DNA from: Spongilla lacustris
Taxonomy: Eukaryota; Porifera; Demospongiae; Spongillida; Spongillidae
Length of the DNA stretch: 64,000 nt
Reading direction: 5' to 3'
Assembly: GCA_949361645.1 (NCBI GenBank)
Contig: OX442416.1
Span: 21,160,500 to 21,224,499 of the forward strand
The notes under the pieces were generated by a model that saw only the letters and a program-made list of their open reading frames with translations, made no database searches and was not told the origin of the DNA. The position numbers and the translations under genes were made by a program. Below, in pieces: positions 9,928 through 21,499 of this stretch (position 1 is the stretch's first letter; each line of letters starts with the position of its first letter).

Positions 9928-11296
9928 AGCTCAGGGCCCAGCAGCAAGAACGGAATGAACTTGTTGAAAGAGTGGCAGCTCGGGAAGAGAGGAATCAGGC
10001 CCCACCAGCACCAGCACCAGCTGATCTACCTGCCCCATCCACTCCTCCCGGCCCCTCAGCACGACCACCATCTGCACTGGAGAGGAGGGTAGCGGTCGTG
10101 GAGGCGACCCACCTCTCCAGAGGGGACGTGGAGGAGATCTTTCACACCATGTTTGCGGCCTACAGAGAGGACGTGGAAGAGATCTGCCACACCATGTTTG
10201 CGGCCTACATGGCAGGCCCTGCCCATGTGCAGCCCCCTGTCCTCCCTTCTGGCTCCTCCTCTCCCTCTGTTTACATTACTCCTCCACCCCCCCTCCTGTC
10301 TCCGCTCCTCCTCCACCCCCACATGTCTCCCCTCCTCCACCCCCACATGTCTCCCCTCCTCCACCCCCACATGTCTCTCTTCCACCCCCACATGTCTCTC
10401 TTCCACCACCCCTATCAGCACCAGCAGTAGTGCACTGTGAGCCTATATTCAGGAGGCTCACGTATGGCTCGACCCCTCCTTCTCCAGTGATGGGTGCGGC
10501 AACAATGCCCGAGAGGGGGCAACACAGGGACTCTAGTTGTGTGCCCATGAGTGAGGTTGAGGTGACCCGACTTGGTGGTGTGGGTGAGCAGCTGGCCCAG
10601 CTAACGGGTGGGGCCACACCCTCGGGTGGTGCAGAAGCGTCTTCTGGTGGTGAGGGTGATGAGGGTGAGCTTGCCCAGCAAACTGGTGGGTCCACCTCCT
10701 CTGGTGGTGGGAGTGGCCCATTGGGTGGTGGTGGTGGGAGTGGCCCATTGGGTGGTGGTGGTGGGAGTGGCCCATTGGGTGGTGGTGGTGGGAGTGCCCA
10801 ATTGGGTGCAAGGGACACCCCCATTGGTGAAGGGGGTGTCCCCTTGCATAGCGAGGGCGCTCCCCCTTGTGCATCAGGGGGTGCCCTCGAGAGTGAAGGG
10901 GGTATCCTCCCGAGTCCAGAGGATGCCCCCGTGTATTTTGAGGGCGCCTCCCATCGTGAGGGAGGCGCCCTCGAGAGTGCAGGGGGTGCCCTACCGAGTG
11001 CAGAGGGCACCCCCTGGGATTTAGGGGGCGCCCCTAGTGGTGATCGGGGCGCCCCCTTGGCCCCCCTGGGGGGTTGGGGGAGGGGCACCGCTGGTGGGGT
11101 GGGCACCACCAGCGGTGCCACTGCTCTGGGTGGGGTGGGAAGGGGGGGCGGGATGGGAAGGGAGGGTGGGAGGGGAGGGGAGGGTGGGTCGCGTGTGCCT
11201 ATCTCTCAGGCTCAGCGTATTGCCTTAAAGGGCAAGCGCAGGGCTGAAGACCAGTCTATGCCACCGCGTGGTAAGAGGCCGCGCGGTGGTGAGTGA
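9928..11296 (+). CDS. Exon 3 (last) of the unrecognised gene, Pro/Gly-rich
   Basis: After acceptor TATGCAG the exon completes a GAG codon with the phase-1 end of exon 2. It opens with a charged, probably coiled-coil segment (ELRAQQQERNELVERVAARE), then has a duplicated DVEEIFHTMFAAY / DVEEICHTMFAAY motif. A proline-rich PPPHVS repeat and a long Gly/Ser/Thr-rich region with 27 bp repeats follow. The C-terminus is basic and NLS-like (KGKRRAEDQSMPPRGKRPRG). The frame changes once, at the C8 run near 10281-10288. Before it the frame would stop at 10430. After it the PPPHVS frame runs smoothly to TGA at 11296. I treat this as a one-base homopolymer length error or a recent mutation. Function unknown; possibly a nuclear protein. 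Confidence 0.55.
10302..10404. repeat. Pro-rich coding minisatellite
   Basis: Repeats of a CCTCCACCCCCACATGTCTC-type unit within exon 3 (units of 24 and 18 bp). Multiples of 3 keep the frame. Confidence 0.85.
10708..10802. repeat. 27 bp Gly-rich coding minisatellite
   Basis: About 3.5 copies of a GGTGGTGGTGGTGGGAGTGG + CCCATTG unit encoding a GGGGGSGPL repeat within exon 3. Confidence 0.9.
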
Positions 11297-11299
11297 GTG

Positions 11300-11720
11300 G
11301 TCTTTGGCCTCTGTCACATGACCGGCTGCTGTGTGTGCTGTCCCCTCCCTCCCTCCCCCCTCATAGGGATCCATCTTCATACTTGTTCCACTCTTCATGT
11401 CTCCTCCTCCCCCTTCTTTCACTCTTAAAGGCGTCCAGGGGGGAGGGCACTTTGGGCCTGGCCCACCCAGAAGTGTCACTCCCAAAACTCTGGAGCCGCC
11501 TTTCCCATCCCAGTCACAGCGGCCGCAGATAACGGGTGGGCGGGGCACCGGGGCATGTGCCCCGCCCCGAACCTTGGATCTTGCCTCCGCCTTCAACCTC
11601 ACCCTTCCCCCCCCACCCCCCTCCCTCTCGTATTTGTAGAGGAAGGGGATACCTGCTACTATTTCCTGTTTCCTCTTTCTCCTTCTCCCCTCTTCCCTCT
11701 TCCTTGGGGTAAGTAATCTC
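11300..11720. repeat. Local duplication, copy 1
   Basis: It shares long near-identical blocks with 13160-13570, such as TACTTGTTCCACTCTTCATG followed by a shared C/T-rich stretch, and ATACCTGCTACTATTTCC. Both copies are C/T-rich and non-coding in appearance. Copy 1 directly follows the stop codon of the 6.7-11.3 kb gene, so it may be 3' UTR or downstream sequence. Confidence 0.8.
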
Positions 11721-11742
11721 CCAATACCACTCCAGGGAGGGA

Positions 11743-11823
11743 GGAGGACAGCTGGTAATAAGTATAAATAAAAAGACTATCACAGAGGACAGCTGGTAAT
11801 AAGCATAAATAAAAAGACTATCA
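11743..11823. repeat. 41 bp direct duplication with AATAAA
   Basis: Two adjacent copies of a unit containing GAGGACAGCTGGTAATAAG and ATAAATAAAAAGACTATCAC. Each carries AATAAA, a possible poly(A) signal about 470 bp after the stop at 11296. Confidence 0.7.
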
Positions 11824-13159
11824 CATAGAAATGTGCCTGTGGAAAATTTATAAAGTGTAGTGGCTATCCATGTGAAGGAATTCAAGTGTGAGCAATGGCA
11901 GTGTGTGTTCTATGTGGGTGGGGTTGTGTGGTGTTCTCGTTCTCTCTTCACCTTGTCCCCAGACCCATGTGCGGAGATCCAAGTCACCGTGCCCTCCACA
12001 TCAAAGTACTCCCTCTGGTGACCACTTCCACTACAAAGGCAGGCTGACATGCTCCTAGGACTGGGCTTAAGGGCTTAGGAGTGAGCGTGTGTGCTGTGAG
12101 GGCTTGGTTCTGGTGTATATATACATGTACCATATGTATGCAAGAGTTCCAGAAAGTTTTTGGTATTTGAAGATTCAATATTAGTAATGCTAATATTGCT
12201 TAACCTATCAAATAGCCAAATTGTTCTGAAACTCCTGCAAATGTGGATTTGGTTCCCAATACACCTACCTGTTGTGTATTTGGCACCAAGTTCAGATGTA
12301 TATTAGCTAGGTGGAAAAGTGAGTTAGCTCTACCATGGGATACATATTTTAAAGCTGTCAGTACTGACCTTGGCCCTGTCACCATTCCTCCAGCATGCGT
12401 AGGTTGGGTGGGTGGAGGGGGAGGGGAGGGGAGGGAGGGAGGGGTTGGGTCAACAGGCTTCATTTCACATCAGCATTAGGGCAATTTAAATTCGGACTCT
12501 TTGTTTTGTGCATACGTTTTTCCAAGAAGTATTACATGTGTGAGGTAATGTCACATCAGGAATCCTGAGCAGGATTGTTTTACTAGCTCTTGAATCTCCA
12601 TCCCGCTTCCATCTTGCTTGTATCTCGCTTGTATCTTGCTTATATTTCGCTTGTCACCTGTCTTGAGCATCGTACCTTTAGAGATCTTGCTTCATATAGC
12701 AGCCACTTTAGACTAGAACGTCTCCCAGCCAGGTTTCATTTAGTCATACCACATGCATGTACTATAGATTGGAAAACAGTTGCCAAAATGTTGAGTCTTG
12801 AATTTATTTAGCTCTGTTAGTGATGTGAAATGCAGTCAATGTAAAAAAGTGCATGTTCTTAAAATCCCCCATATTGTATGGTACTGGTTTGGGGGTGGAG
12901 GTGGGCGGGTGGGGGACCTTTGTTTTTTGCTGCTGGAGGGAGTGCAGGGTCAGTGGGCGTGGTCACAGATGGGAGTACATGATGTGAGGGTGACAGTGCT
13001 GGACCTCCCCTTGGTGTCTGGGGTACAAGGTGAGGAGGGAATGGGAGCATTGCACTGTCCCACCTGCATGGGGCACTACCTGTCACGTTGCCATGGTTTT
13101 ATGTTGGCCAAAGATTAAAAAAAAAAAAAAACGTGCAAGCGTGTGTATGCTTGTTTGTA
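11824..13159. other. Region without a supported gene
   Basis: Contains short ORFs only. A stretch at 12820-13118 has two CxxC pairs (VKCSQCKK, LHCPTCMGHY) and could be exon debris of a zinc-binding protein, but no start, acceptor set or family could be assigned. Confidence 0.4.
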
Positions 13160-13570
13160 GCAGCTGGTCATGTGACAGTGAGCGGAGGGGACCTCCTTCC
13201 CTCCCCCCTAGTAGGGATTCCCCATCATACTTGTTCCACTCTTCATGTCTCCTCCTCCCCCTTCTTTCACTCTTGGGGACTGATGCACAGAGGGGAGGCA
13301 CTCTGAGGGTGCCCAGTCAGTAGTGTCATCCCAATATTCTGTGCGCTGTTCCTACCCCTCCCTGTCCTGCAGCGGCAGTCCATGGGTGGGTGGGGCAATT
13401 TGTGGCACGTGCCCAGCCCTTAAGCCCTGTTCTGACCCTGCCTCTTTCTTACCCTTCCCCCACACACCCCCCCTCCCTCTCATATTTGTAGAGGAAGGGG
13501 ATACCTGCTACTATTTCCAGTTTCCTCTTTCTCCTTCTCCCCTCTTCCCTCTTCCTTAAAATTAACAATA
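13160..13570. repeat. Local duplication, copy 2
   Basis: Second copy of the block at 11300-11720, diverged by substitutions and small indels. It is followed by G- and A-homopolymer-rich sequence (13640-13710). Confidence 0.8.
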
Positions 13571-13871
13571 TCTCCCCACACATTTGCATGCTGTGGAGGG
13601 GAACACCATTCCAGGGAGGGAGGGCACACGTGTGGGGGGCTGGGGGGGCTGGGGGGGGGGGAAAGGAAAACAAAAAAAAAAAGAAAAAAAAAGAAAAAGG
13701 GAAAAAATAAGTTAAATAAAAGGGAAATTATAATTATAGTTAAATAGCTAAGTAGGTACACTTATTAAAAAAACATGGCCACCAAGTTGGAAGGTATTAG
13801 CTGCCTAGAAGCCTGCTGGGCCCCATGGCCAGGAACACCACAACCACAGAGATGTGCGTAGAGAACATCAA

Positions 13872-14215
13872 GATGTCATACCACTGCCACAAAGATGATC
13901 CCTGAACATCAAGATGATACCTGAACATGAAGATGATCCCTGAATATCAAGATGATCCCTGAACATCAAGATGATCCCTGAACACCAAGTTGTCACACCA
14001 CTGCCCACACCACTACCACAAAGATGTGCCCTGAGAACACCAAGTTGTCACACCACTGCCCACACCACTACCACAGAGATGTGCCCTGAGAACACCAAGT
14101 TGTCACACCACTGCCCACACCACTACCACAAAGATGTGCCCTGAGAACACCAAGTTGTCACACCACTGCCCACACCACTACCACAAAGATGTGCCCTGAG
14201 AACACCAAGTTGTTG
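13872..14215. repeat. Minisatellites (21 bp-like and 55 bp units)
   Basis: First, short GATGATCCCTGAACATCAA-type repeats. Then about four copies of a 55 bp unit containing GATGTGCCCTGAGAACACCA and AGTTGTCACACCACTGCCCA. Confidence 0.9.
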
Positions 14216-14337
14216 TTGCTCCATGATGGGGTATGATGGCACCCGCGTGTTGCCAACACAAGCAGGACACACACACACAGCTGTGTCCTTCATTTCACTC
14301 TTTTTGTGAATCTTTTGCCAGACTTATTGCAGTGATC

Positions 14338-15100
14338 CAGTCCTGATTTTAGAAGCAGCCATCTGGTCACCTGACTTTAGAAGCAGCCATCTGGTCACCT
14401 GACTTTAGAAACAGCCATCTGGTCACCTGACTTTAGAAACAGCCACCACCTCCACGTGACGTTAGAAGTAGCCACCTGGTCACCTGACCTTCTGCACCTG
14501 ACCTTTTGGAGACACCTGTCAAGCCACCTCCTGTCCAGCCACCTCCTGTCCAGCCACCTCCTGTCCAGCCACCTCCTGTCCAGCCACCTCCTGTCCAGCC
14601 ACCTCCTGTCCAGCCACCTCCTGTCCAGCCACCTCCTGTCCAGCCACCTCCTGTCCAGCCACCTCCTGTCCAGCCACCTCCTGTCAAGCCACCTCCTGTC
14701 AAGCCACCTCCTGTCAAGCCACCTCCTGCCAAGCCACCTCCTGTCAAGCCACCTCATGTCCAGCCACCTCCTGTCAAGCCACCTCATGTCCAGCCACCTC
14801 CTGTCAAGCCACCTCATGTCAAGTCTACCTACATTTAAGCCACACCACATTTGAAGCAGACACCTGGTCCCTCACCTGATCTTTGCTTTACCCACCTGGT
14901 CACCTGTACCCACCTGGTCACCTGATCTTTGCTTTACCCACCTGGTCACCACCTGATCTTTGCTTTACCCACCTGGTCACCTGATCGTTGCTTTACCCAC
15001 CTGGTCACCACCTGATCTTTGCTTTACCCACCTGGTCACCTGATCTTTGCTTTACCCACCTGGGAACCACTTGATCTTTGCAGTACCCACCTGGTCACCT
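14338..15100. repeat. Block of minisatellites (29, 15 and about 30 bp units)
   Basis: 14338-14450: about four 29 bp units with AGCCATCTGGTCACCTGACT. 14512-14826: about 21 copies of the 15 bp unit CTGTCCAGCCACCTC, drifting to CTGTCAAGCCACCTC. 14871-15100: copies of ACCTGGTCACCTGATCTTTG + CTTTACCC. The 15 bp array is open in several frames on both strands, giving Pro-rich, Ser/His/Leu-rich and Trp-rich false ORFs. Confidence 0.95.
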
Positions 15101-15227
15101 GACCATCTGCACCTGACCTTTTTGAGACACCTGGACATCTCATGCTATGCGACCTGTCAAAAGCCAAGCATTCACCTGTCTTCCATGCTCCCCATGCACA
15201 CATGCCCACCAAATCCCTCCCCTACCT

Positions 15228-15302
15228 CCCCCCTCCCCTTCCCTCCTCCCCCCTCCCCTTCCCTCCTCCCCCCTCCCCTTCCCTCCTCCCCCTCCCCTTC
15301 CC
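15228..15302. repeat. 18 bp pyrimidine minisatellite
   Basis: About four copies of CCCCTCCCCTTCCCTCCT. Confidence 0.9.
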
Positions 15303-15429
15303 TCCTCCTCCATCTTGCTCTTTCCTCCTGTACATGGGCAGAGGTAAGCTCCCTGCTGGCATATCCAAGGTGAGTGTAAGCTGATGTGGTTGCTTTTTTA
15401 GCAGTGAGTTAGAAAATTGCAGCAATTGT

Positions 15430-15720
15430 GGTTCACTCACCTATCCGTGCTTGTCTCTTAATGGCAGGTTGTTATCAGCTGTGGTGATCATTTGTCATCC
15501 ATACTGGTACGTATCATGGCTGCTGCAATCATGGTTCACTCACATATCCATGCTTGTCTCTTAATGGCAGGTTGTTGGTGATAATCAGCTCCGGCAATCG
15601 GCAATCTGTCTCCATACTGGTACGTATCATGACATCATTGTTAAAAATAGATACACCTATGTTCATCATGCCACGATAATAATTAAAGTTGATGCGACTT
15701 TTTTACTTCCTGATTTTAGC
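15430..15720 (+). repeat. Tandem candidate mini-exon units
   Basis: Two adjacent units each show CTTAATGGCAG, then GTTGTT..., then CCATACTG followed by GTACGT, the signature of a roughly 40-50 nt exon with strong splice sites. A third copy of the second unit, with its downstream sequence up to TGATTTTAGCTGTTCCAATT, lies at 17478-17690. They look like duplicated small exons of an unidentified gene, but no long reading frame could be assembled. Confidence 0.5.
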
Positions 15721-15739
15721 TGTTCCAATTTGACCCCAT

Positions 15740-15843
15740 CTACTGCTCTGCTGCTCCTCTGCTGCTCCTCTGCTGCTCCGCTGCTGCTCCTCTGCTGCTC
15801 CTCTGCTGCTGCTCCTCTGCTGCTCCTCTGCTGCTCCGCTGCC
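15740..15843. repeat. CTGCTCCTC repeat
   Basis: Short CTG/CTC-rich repeat. Both strands are open (Leu-rich and Glu/Gln-rich false ORFs). Confidence 0.85.
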
Positions 15844-15974
15844 TGCTGTAAAAAAACCCCCCCAAAAAACCAAAAAAAATTTAAAACCAAAATCCAAAAA
15901 AAATTTAAAAGACAAAATCCAAAAATAGCCTCTCTCCTGCTCTTGCTGCACTGCTTTCCCTGCTGATTCTGCTG

Positions 15975-17400
15975 CTCTACCTTATTGTGTCATCATCTGT
16001 TCTGGTTACCGTTGCCTTTCTGGAGTTGGTTACCTCTGCTGTCAGTATCCTCAAGGTGAGAAACTATTTTTTTTAAAGGAAGAATTCTTTTTTAAAATTA
16101 TTTTGGCATGCTGTCATGTGCCTGTTCATTCATTCTGTGTGATTGCTGAAACAGTGTCACATCTGGATTGCAACATACTTGCTGTGCTGATAGGTGTATG
16201 GAGCCTGTTCATTCACTTTCTGTGGCTTGCAACATACTTGCTCTACCTTATTGTGTCATCATCTGTTCTGGTTACCTTTGCCTTTCTGGAGTTGGTTACC
16301 TCTGCTGTCAATATCCTCAAGGTGAGAAACTATTTTTTTTAAAGGAAGAATTCTTTTTTAAAATTATTTTGGCATGCTGTCATGTGCCTGTTCATTCATT
16401 CTGTGTGATTGCTGAAACAGTGTCACATCTGGATTGCAACATACTTGCTGTGCTGATAGGTGTATGGAGCCTGTTCATTCACTCTGTGTGATCGCTCAAA
16501 CAGTGTGCTGAAACAGTGTCACATCTGGATTGCAACATACTTGCTGCGCTGATAGGTGTATGGAGCCTGTTCATTCACTTCCTGTGGCTTGCAACATACC
16601 TGCTCTACCTTATTGTGTCATCATCTGTTCTGGTTACCTTTGCCTTTCTGGAGTTGGTTACCTCTGCTGTCAATATCCTCAAGGTGAGAAACTATTTTTT
16701 TTAAAGGAAGAATTATTTTTTTTTTAAAGGATAAATTCTTTTTTAAAATTATTTTGGCATGCTGTCATGTGCCTGTTCATTCATTCTATGTGATCGCTGA
16801 AACAGTGTCACATCTGGATTGCAACATACTTGCTAGGTGTATGGAGCCTGTTCATTCACTCTGTGTGGCTTGCAACATACCTGCTCTACCTTATTGTGTC
16901 ATCTGTTCTGGTTACCTTTGCCTTTCTGGAGTTGGTTAATTCTGCTGTCAATATCCTCAAGGTGAGAAACTATTGTTTTAAAGGGAAGATTTTTTTTGTT
17001 TTTATTTTGGCATGCTTTCATGTGCCTGTTCATTTATTCTGTGTGATCGCTCAAACAGTGTGCTGAAACAGTGTCACATCTGGATTGCAACATATTTGCT
17101 GTGCTGATAGGTGTATGGAGCCTGTTCATTCACTTCCTGTGGCTTGCAACATACCTGCTCTACCTTATTGTGTCATCTGTTCTGGCTACTGTTGCCTTTC
17201 TGGAGTTGGTTACCTCTGCTGTCAATATCCTCAAGGTGAGAAACTATTCTTTTTAAAGGAAGAATTCTTTTTTAAAATTATTTTGGCATGCTGTCATGTG
17301 CCTGTTCATTCATTCTGTGTGATTGCTGAAACAGTGTCACATCTGGATTGCAACATACTTGCTGTTCTGATTGGTGTATGGAGAGAGCAAATGCCAGTAA
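15975..17400 (+). repeat. Tandem array of 260-360 bp units with exon-like cores
   Basis: Five copies (starting near 15978, 16241, 16602, 16886 and 17158) share a hydrophobic open core (LVTFAFLELVTSAVNILK and similar) ending at CTCAAG|GTGAGA. This is followed by TTTTAAAGGAAGAATT and TGGCATGCTGTCATGTGCCT blocks. Units differ by internal deletions. The conserved donor and membrane-like cores suggest duplicated exons, but a non-coding tandem repeat is equally possible. Confidence 0.7.
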
Positions 17401-17477
17401 GAAATGCAGTGCAGATACTTATTGTAGTTGCAGTATACATGTATTTAGTATTTTTGCTTGGCAACAATGTCATAATG

Positions 17478-17690
17478 TGTTCACTCACATATCCATGCTT
17501 GTCTCTTAATGGCAGGTTGTTGGTGATAATCAGCTCCGGCAATCGGCAATCTGTCTCCATACTGGTACGTACATTGTATCATGACATCATTGCTAAAAAT
17601 ACATACACCTTAACGATAATATTCATTGTGCCATGATAATTTTTAAAGTTGATGCGACTTTTTTACTTCCTGATTTTAGCTGTTCCAATT
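17478..17690 (+). repeat. Third copy of the mini-exon unit
   Basis: Near-identical to 15520-15720, including TTAATGGCAG|GTTGTTGG, CTCCATACTG|GTACGT and TGATTTTAG|CTGTTCCAATT. It flanks the array at 15975-17400 on the other side, so the array may have grown inside a duplicated exon pair. Confidence 0.7.
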
Positions 17691-18104
17691 CGGTCCTCTT
17701 CTCTGTTCCTACCTGCTGCCTGCTAAACAAATCTAAACTAACATACCTTGATAAAGAGCAAGCAACTTTGAATGGAATGCCAGTAAGTACTGCACTACAG
17801 CTGATTACTGTAGCCTCAGGGAAGCTTCATTACTTGTGTTTAGCGAGTACAGTCTTCAGTGAGGTAAAGGAGATACTGTACCAGTACATTGCACACATGC
17901 TGTGTGCACCTAAGTTACATAAGTTACACATGATTGATCTAGATTTATACATGTAATTTGTCCATTGCAGCTGCACTCCAGTCATCCATTTTCAAGTTCC
18001 TGTCAACTGTGTTATTCAGCCTTTCAAATCACTTGCGGTTGAGTCACCTGTGATCAAGTAAATGTTCCAAGTACCTGTGTTTACACTCACCTCTGGGCTC
18101 ATGT

Positions 18105-18560
18105 CTGTGTTTGAATCACCTGTGTTTAAATGACGTGTGTTTGAATCACCTGTGTTTGAATCACCTGTGTTTGAATCACCTGTGTTTGAATCACCTGTGT
18201 TTGAATCACCTGTGTTTGAATCACCTGTGTTTGAATAACCTGTGTTTGAATCACCTTGTTTGAATCACCTGTGTTTAAATCACATGTGTTTAAATCACAT
18301 GTGTTTGAATTACCTGTTTGTTTGAATCACCTGTTTGAATCAATCACCTGTGTTTGAATCTCATGTGTTTGAATCACCTGTGTTTGAATCATCTTAGTTT
18401 GAGTCATCTCTGTTTGAATCATCTCTGTTTGAATCATCTCTGTTTGAATCATCTCTGTTTGAATCATCTCTGTTTGAATCATCTCTGTTTGAATCATCTC
18501 TGTTTGAATCACCTCTGTTTGAATCACCTCTGTTTGAATCATCTCTGTTGGAATCGACTG
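18105..18560. repeat. 15 bp minisatellite
   Basis: About 28 copies of TGTTTGAATCACCTG, with a second sub-family TGTTTGAATCATCTC in the 3' third. Several frames are open on both strands. Confidence 0.95.
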
Positions 18561-18809
18561 TTCTACTCATCTGGCCGGTCACCTGTGGTCGTATCCACAT
18601 TGTTCCAGTCACTCAGCTATGCTCAGGCTAATATTTGGGTACCTGCATTGCCAAGTCACCTGTTTGCTCAAGGAGCGAAGATCACCTGTGTTTTAGTCAT
18701 CTGTGTACCTGTCACCTTTACTCATCAATTGTGGCTGGAATGGTGTGGATCCCCATGTACCAAGATTGATTGTGATAGCAGTATTGCTTTCTTTATACTA
18801 TCAACACAT

Positions 18810-19012
18810 CCCACCAGCATACCATCAACATACCTTCTGCATACCTTCAACATACCTTCAACATACCATCAACATACCTTCTACATACAGTCTACATACC
18901 ATCAACATACCTTCTACATACCATCAACATACCTTCTACCTTCTACATACCATCAACATACCTTCTACAGACCATCTACCTTCTACATACCTTCTATCTA
19001 CCTCCTACATAC
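18810..19012. repeat. 11 bp-type minisatellite
   Basis: Alternating CATACCTTCTA, CATACCATCAA and related 11 bp units. Confidence 0.9.
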
Positions 19013-19184
19013 CTTGAATGCTAGCTTTTTCGTCAAATGCGTACGCATGCGCGCGCAACCTTTCACGTGGCTGCTAATAGCGATCGGACGCGAAATGTTA
19101 GTTATAATTGTTTGAAGTACCTATAAATCTTTTTTGTGGTACACAAAATCACTATACATTTTTTGACGATTACTGTGGTATTGT

Positions 19185-19535
19185 ATTCTGTGGTGTAATA
19201 TTCTAAGGTATAATATTCTGGGGGATAATATCTTTTGGTATAATATCTTGTGGTATAAGTATAATATTCTAAGGTATAATATTCTGTGGTATAATATCTA
19301 TCTTGTGGAATATCATATCTTGTGAGTAGCTTGTGGTATAAAATCTGGTATGGTATATATCTGGTACAGTAAAATCTGGTATGGTACAATATCTGGTACA
19401 TGTGTCAACAAATCTTCTGGTACAATATCTTGTGCTATATCAGCTTGTAGTATAAGATGTATGGTATATTTTATGATATAAAATGTGGTATGGTATAATG
19501 TCTTATGGTATAATATCTGGTATAGTATATCTTGT
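19185..19535. repeat. Degenerate GGTATAATATCT repeat
   Basis: AT-rich imperfect tandem repeats of GGTATAATATCTTGT-like units. Confidence 0.8.
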
Positions 19536-19539
19536 GGTG

Positions 19540-20380
19540 TGTCAACAAATGTGAATATGTATTTGTATTATGTATACATATTGTAAATTGCATATGAGAA
19601 AGTGTGTTGGATGGTGGTGTCAATGAGAGGGATGTTGGAGGAGTTGAGAAGGAAGTTGTTGGCACTGAGTTGGAGAAGGAGGTGGTAGTAAGGCAAGGCA
19701 TCGCTTATAGCTCTCTAGGTAGCTCTTCTTGATAGCTCATGTTGGCCATCCGACCTTATGCTGTTCTGCATCTGATGATCAAATCTTCTCTTATGTTACA
19801 TGAGAGCCAGTGCTGTGTAGTGATTTGAGATCTCAAAACATCCCCCTCTCTTCAGTGTTATACACAGCTGCAGCACACACTGGCTACAGGTATATTGTCC
19901 CTCCAGGGAGATCACCAGTGGGTTACGGACCACACAAGTTCATAGATCCATTTTCATCATCTGTCTTCAGCTGTTGGGGAATTTTTATTTGTTATGATTT
20001 CCAATTTGCCACTTTCATTTATTTTCGTATATTTATTTACTTAATTTTTGTAACGCATCAATGTCTGGACACAAAAGACTGATTTAGGGAGCTCCCAGGC
20101 AGAATATATTATTCTAGTTGAACAAAAGAGAATCACTTGACAACCCAGAACTTGTAACTAGCGAATTCTTGCATATGTGAGAGAACTGTAATGGAATCTT
20201 CAAGGAATTGCTGCAGAAGTCACTATGGAGGATCACCTCCACATCACCACCATCACCACATCATCACTACCTCCACATTATCACCACCAACCTGAGGGCC
20301 CTCGGATTGAGAACTCATGTCCTGCACATCTCCATCAAATGGATGCTGACACCAGTAGGTGTGGTCTTTAGTGCTATTCA
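19540..20380. other. Region without a supported gene
   Basis: Only short ORFs without splice support. I see no recognisable family. Confidence 0.5.
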
Positions 20381-20384
20381 CACA

Positions 20385-20640
20385 AGGTGTGGTGGTGGTC
20401 TGGTCAGAGTGTTGTGTCCAACATCCAGCAAAAAAGTAAGTTTGCGATTGACTATTAATGTATGGGTTTAATAAAATTTCTGTGCCATCTTGCTTTTGTT
20501 TTACAGTGTAGTCTGTCTAACATCCAGCAACAAAGTAAGTTCAAATGGCATGATTGTATGGGTTTTGATTTCTGTGCCATCATTAAGTTTTGGTCTTCAT
20601 CAAACACCCAGCAAAAAAGTAAGTTGAATTGTCTATTATA
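20385..20640 (+). repeat. Three 100-120 bp units with AAAGTAAGTT sites
   Basis: Three diverged copies each end in CATCCAGCAAAAAAGTAAGTT or a close variant, a consensus donor-like sequence, with a TTTCTGTGCCATC block between. Possibly a duplicated exon end. No gene assigned. Confidence 0.55.
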
Positions 20641-20912
20641 AAGTTTTGTTCACATTCTGTTATTGTGATCAACACCTCAGATTCCCTGTCAATAAGGAAG
20701 CTTGCAGAGCTGTACTCCCACTGTTTGATGCAGGTGCAGTTCACCTCTCTCCATAACAGTTGTTCTCTTGCTTATAAGACCAGACTAACCGCCTCATGCA
20801 TCAGCAAGGATTTGGACTGCACCTTGACCTGAGTGAGTTCAAATGGAACTCAAATGCTTTCTCCCTCTCCTTCCCAAACGTGCACTTGGCCCTCTGTGTC
20901 ACATGCAAAGGA

Positions 20913-21040
20913 GTATCAACCTGGCACAACACTCCGGTGTACAACACCTTTCAGCAAGCTGGTTTATCAGCACACCTTAAACCTGGCACAACACTCCAGT
21001 GTACAACGCCTTTCAGCCAGCTGGTTTATAGGCACACCTA
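20913..21040. repeat. About 60 bp direct duplication
   Basis: Two adjacent copies containing ACCTGGCACAACACTCC and CAGCAAGCTGGTTTATCAGC or its variant. Confidence 0.85.
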
Positions 21041-21126
21041 GACATTGGCTGTGGATGGGGACAGCATAGTTCCAGAACATCACTATTGCATACCCACTAC
21101 ATTCTACATTGAAAGCCCGGTGTTTT

Positions 21127-21240
21127 TAGCAGCACAGAAAGTGATCCCCAAGTGTGCCGAGTTGGGCTGCCGTTGGATACCACTTAGTGGAGAACTATGG
21201 GGTCTGGGGACCAGAGGCACTAGGCACTGAGTGCCTTCAG
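21127..21240 (+). pseudogene. Decayed 3' fragment of a reverse-transcriptase element
   Basis: With one frame change the stretch reads KCAELGCRWIPL, then VENYGVWGPEA. This corresponds to the KCTDLGWVCVPV...VAESYGAWG segment of the better copy at 63.6 kb, a signature near the C-terminus of a reverse-transcriptase element family. It is short and frameshifted. An 18 bp minisatellite begins just downstream. Confidence 0.5.
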
Positions 21241-21267
21241 TTAGTCACATATCAAAGACAACAGCAC

Positions 21268-21486
21268 AGCTATATGGCCTACCACAGCTATATGGCCTAC
21301 CACAGCTATATGGCCTACCACAGCTATATGGCCTACCACAGCTATATGGCCTACCACAGCTATATGGCCTACCTCAGCTATATGGCCTACCTCAGCTATA
21401 TGGCCTACCACAGCTATATGGCCTACCTCAGCTATATGGCCTACCTCAGCTATATGGCCTACCACAGCTATATGGCCTACCTCAGC
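21268..21486. repeat. 18 bp minisatellite
   Basis: Twelve copies of CAGCTATATGGCCTACCA, with CCT replacing CCA in some units. It is open in several frames on both strands. Confidence 0.95.
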
Positions 21487-21499
21487 TTGTTAATGCTCA

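Noticed and set aside
14395..14854. Pro-Val-Gln and Trp-rich repeat ORFs
   Set aside because: A 15 bp minisatellite keeps several frames open on both strands; composition is not protein-like.
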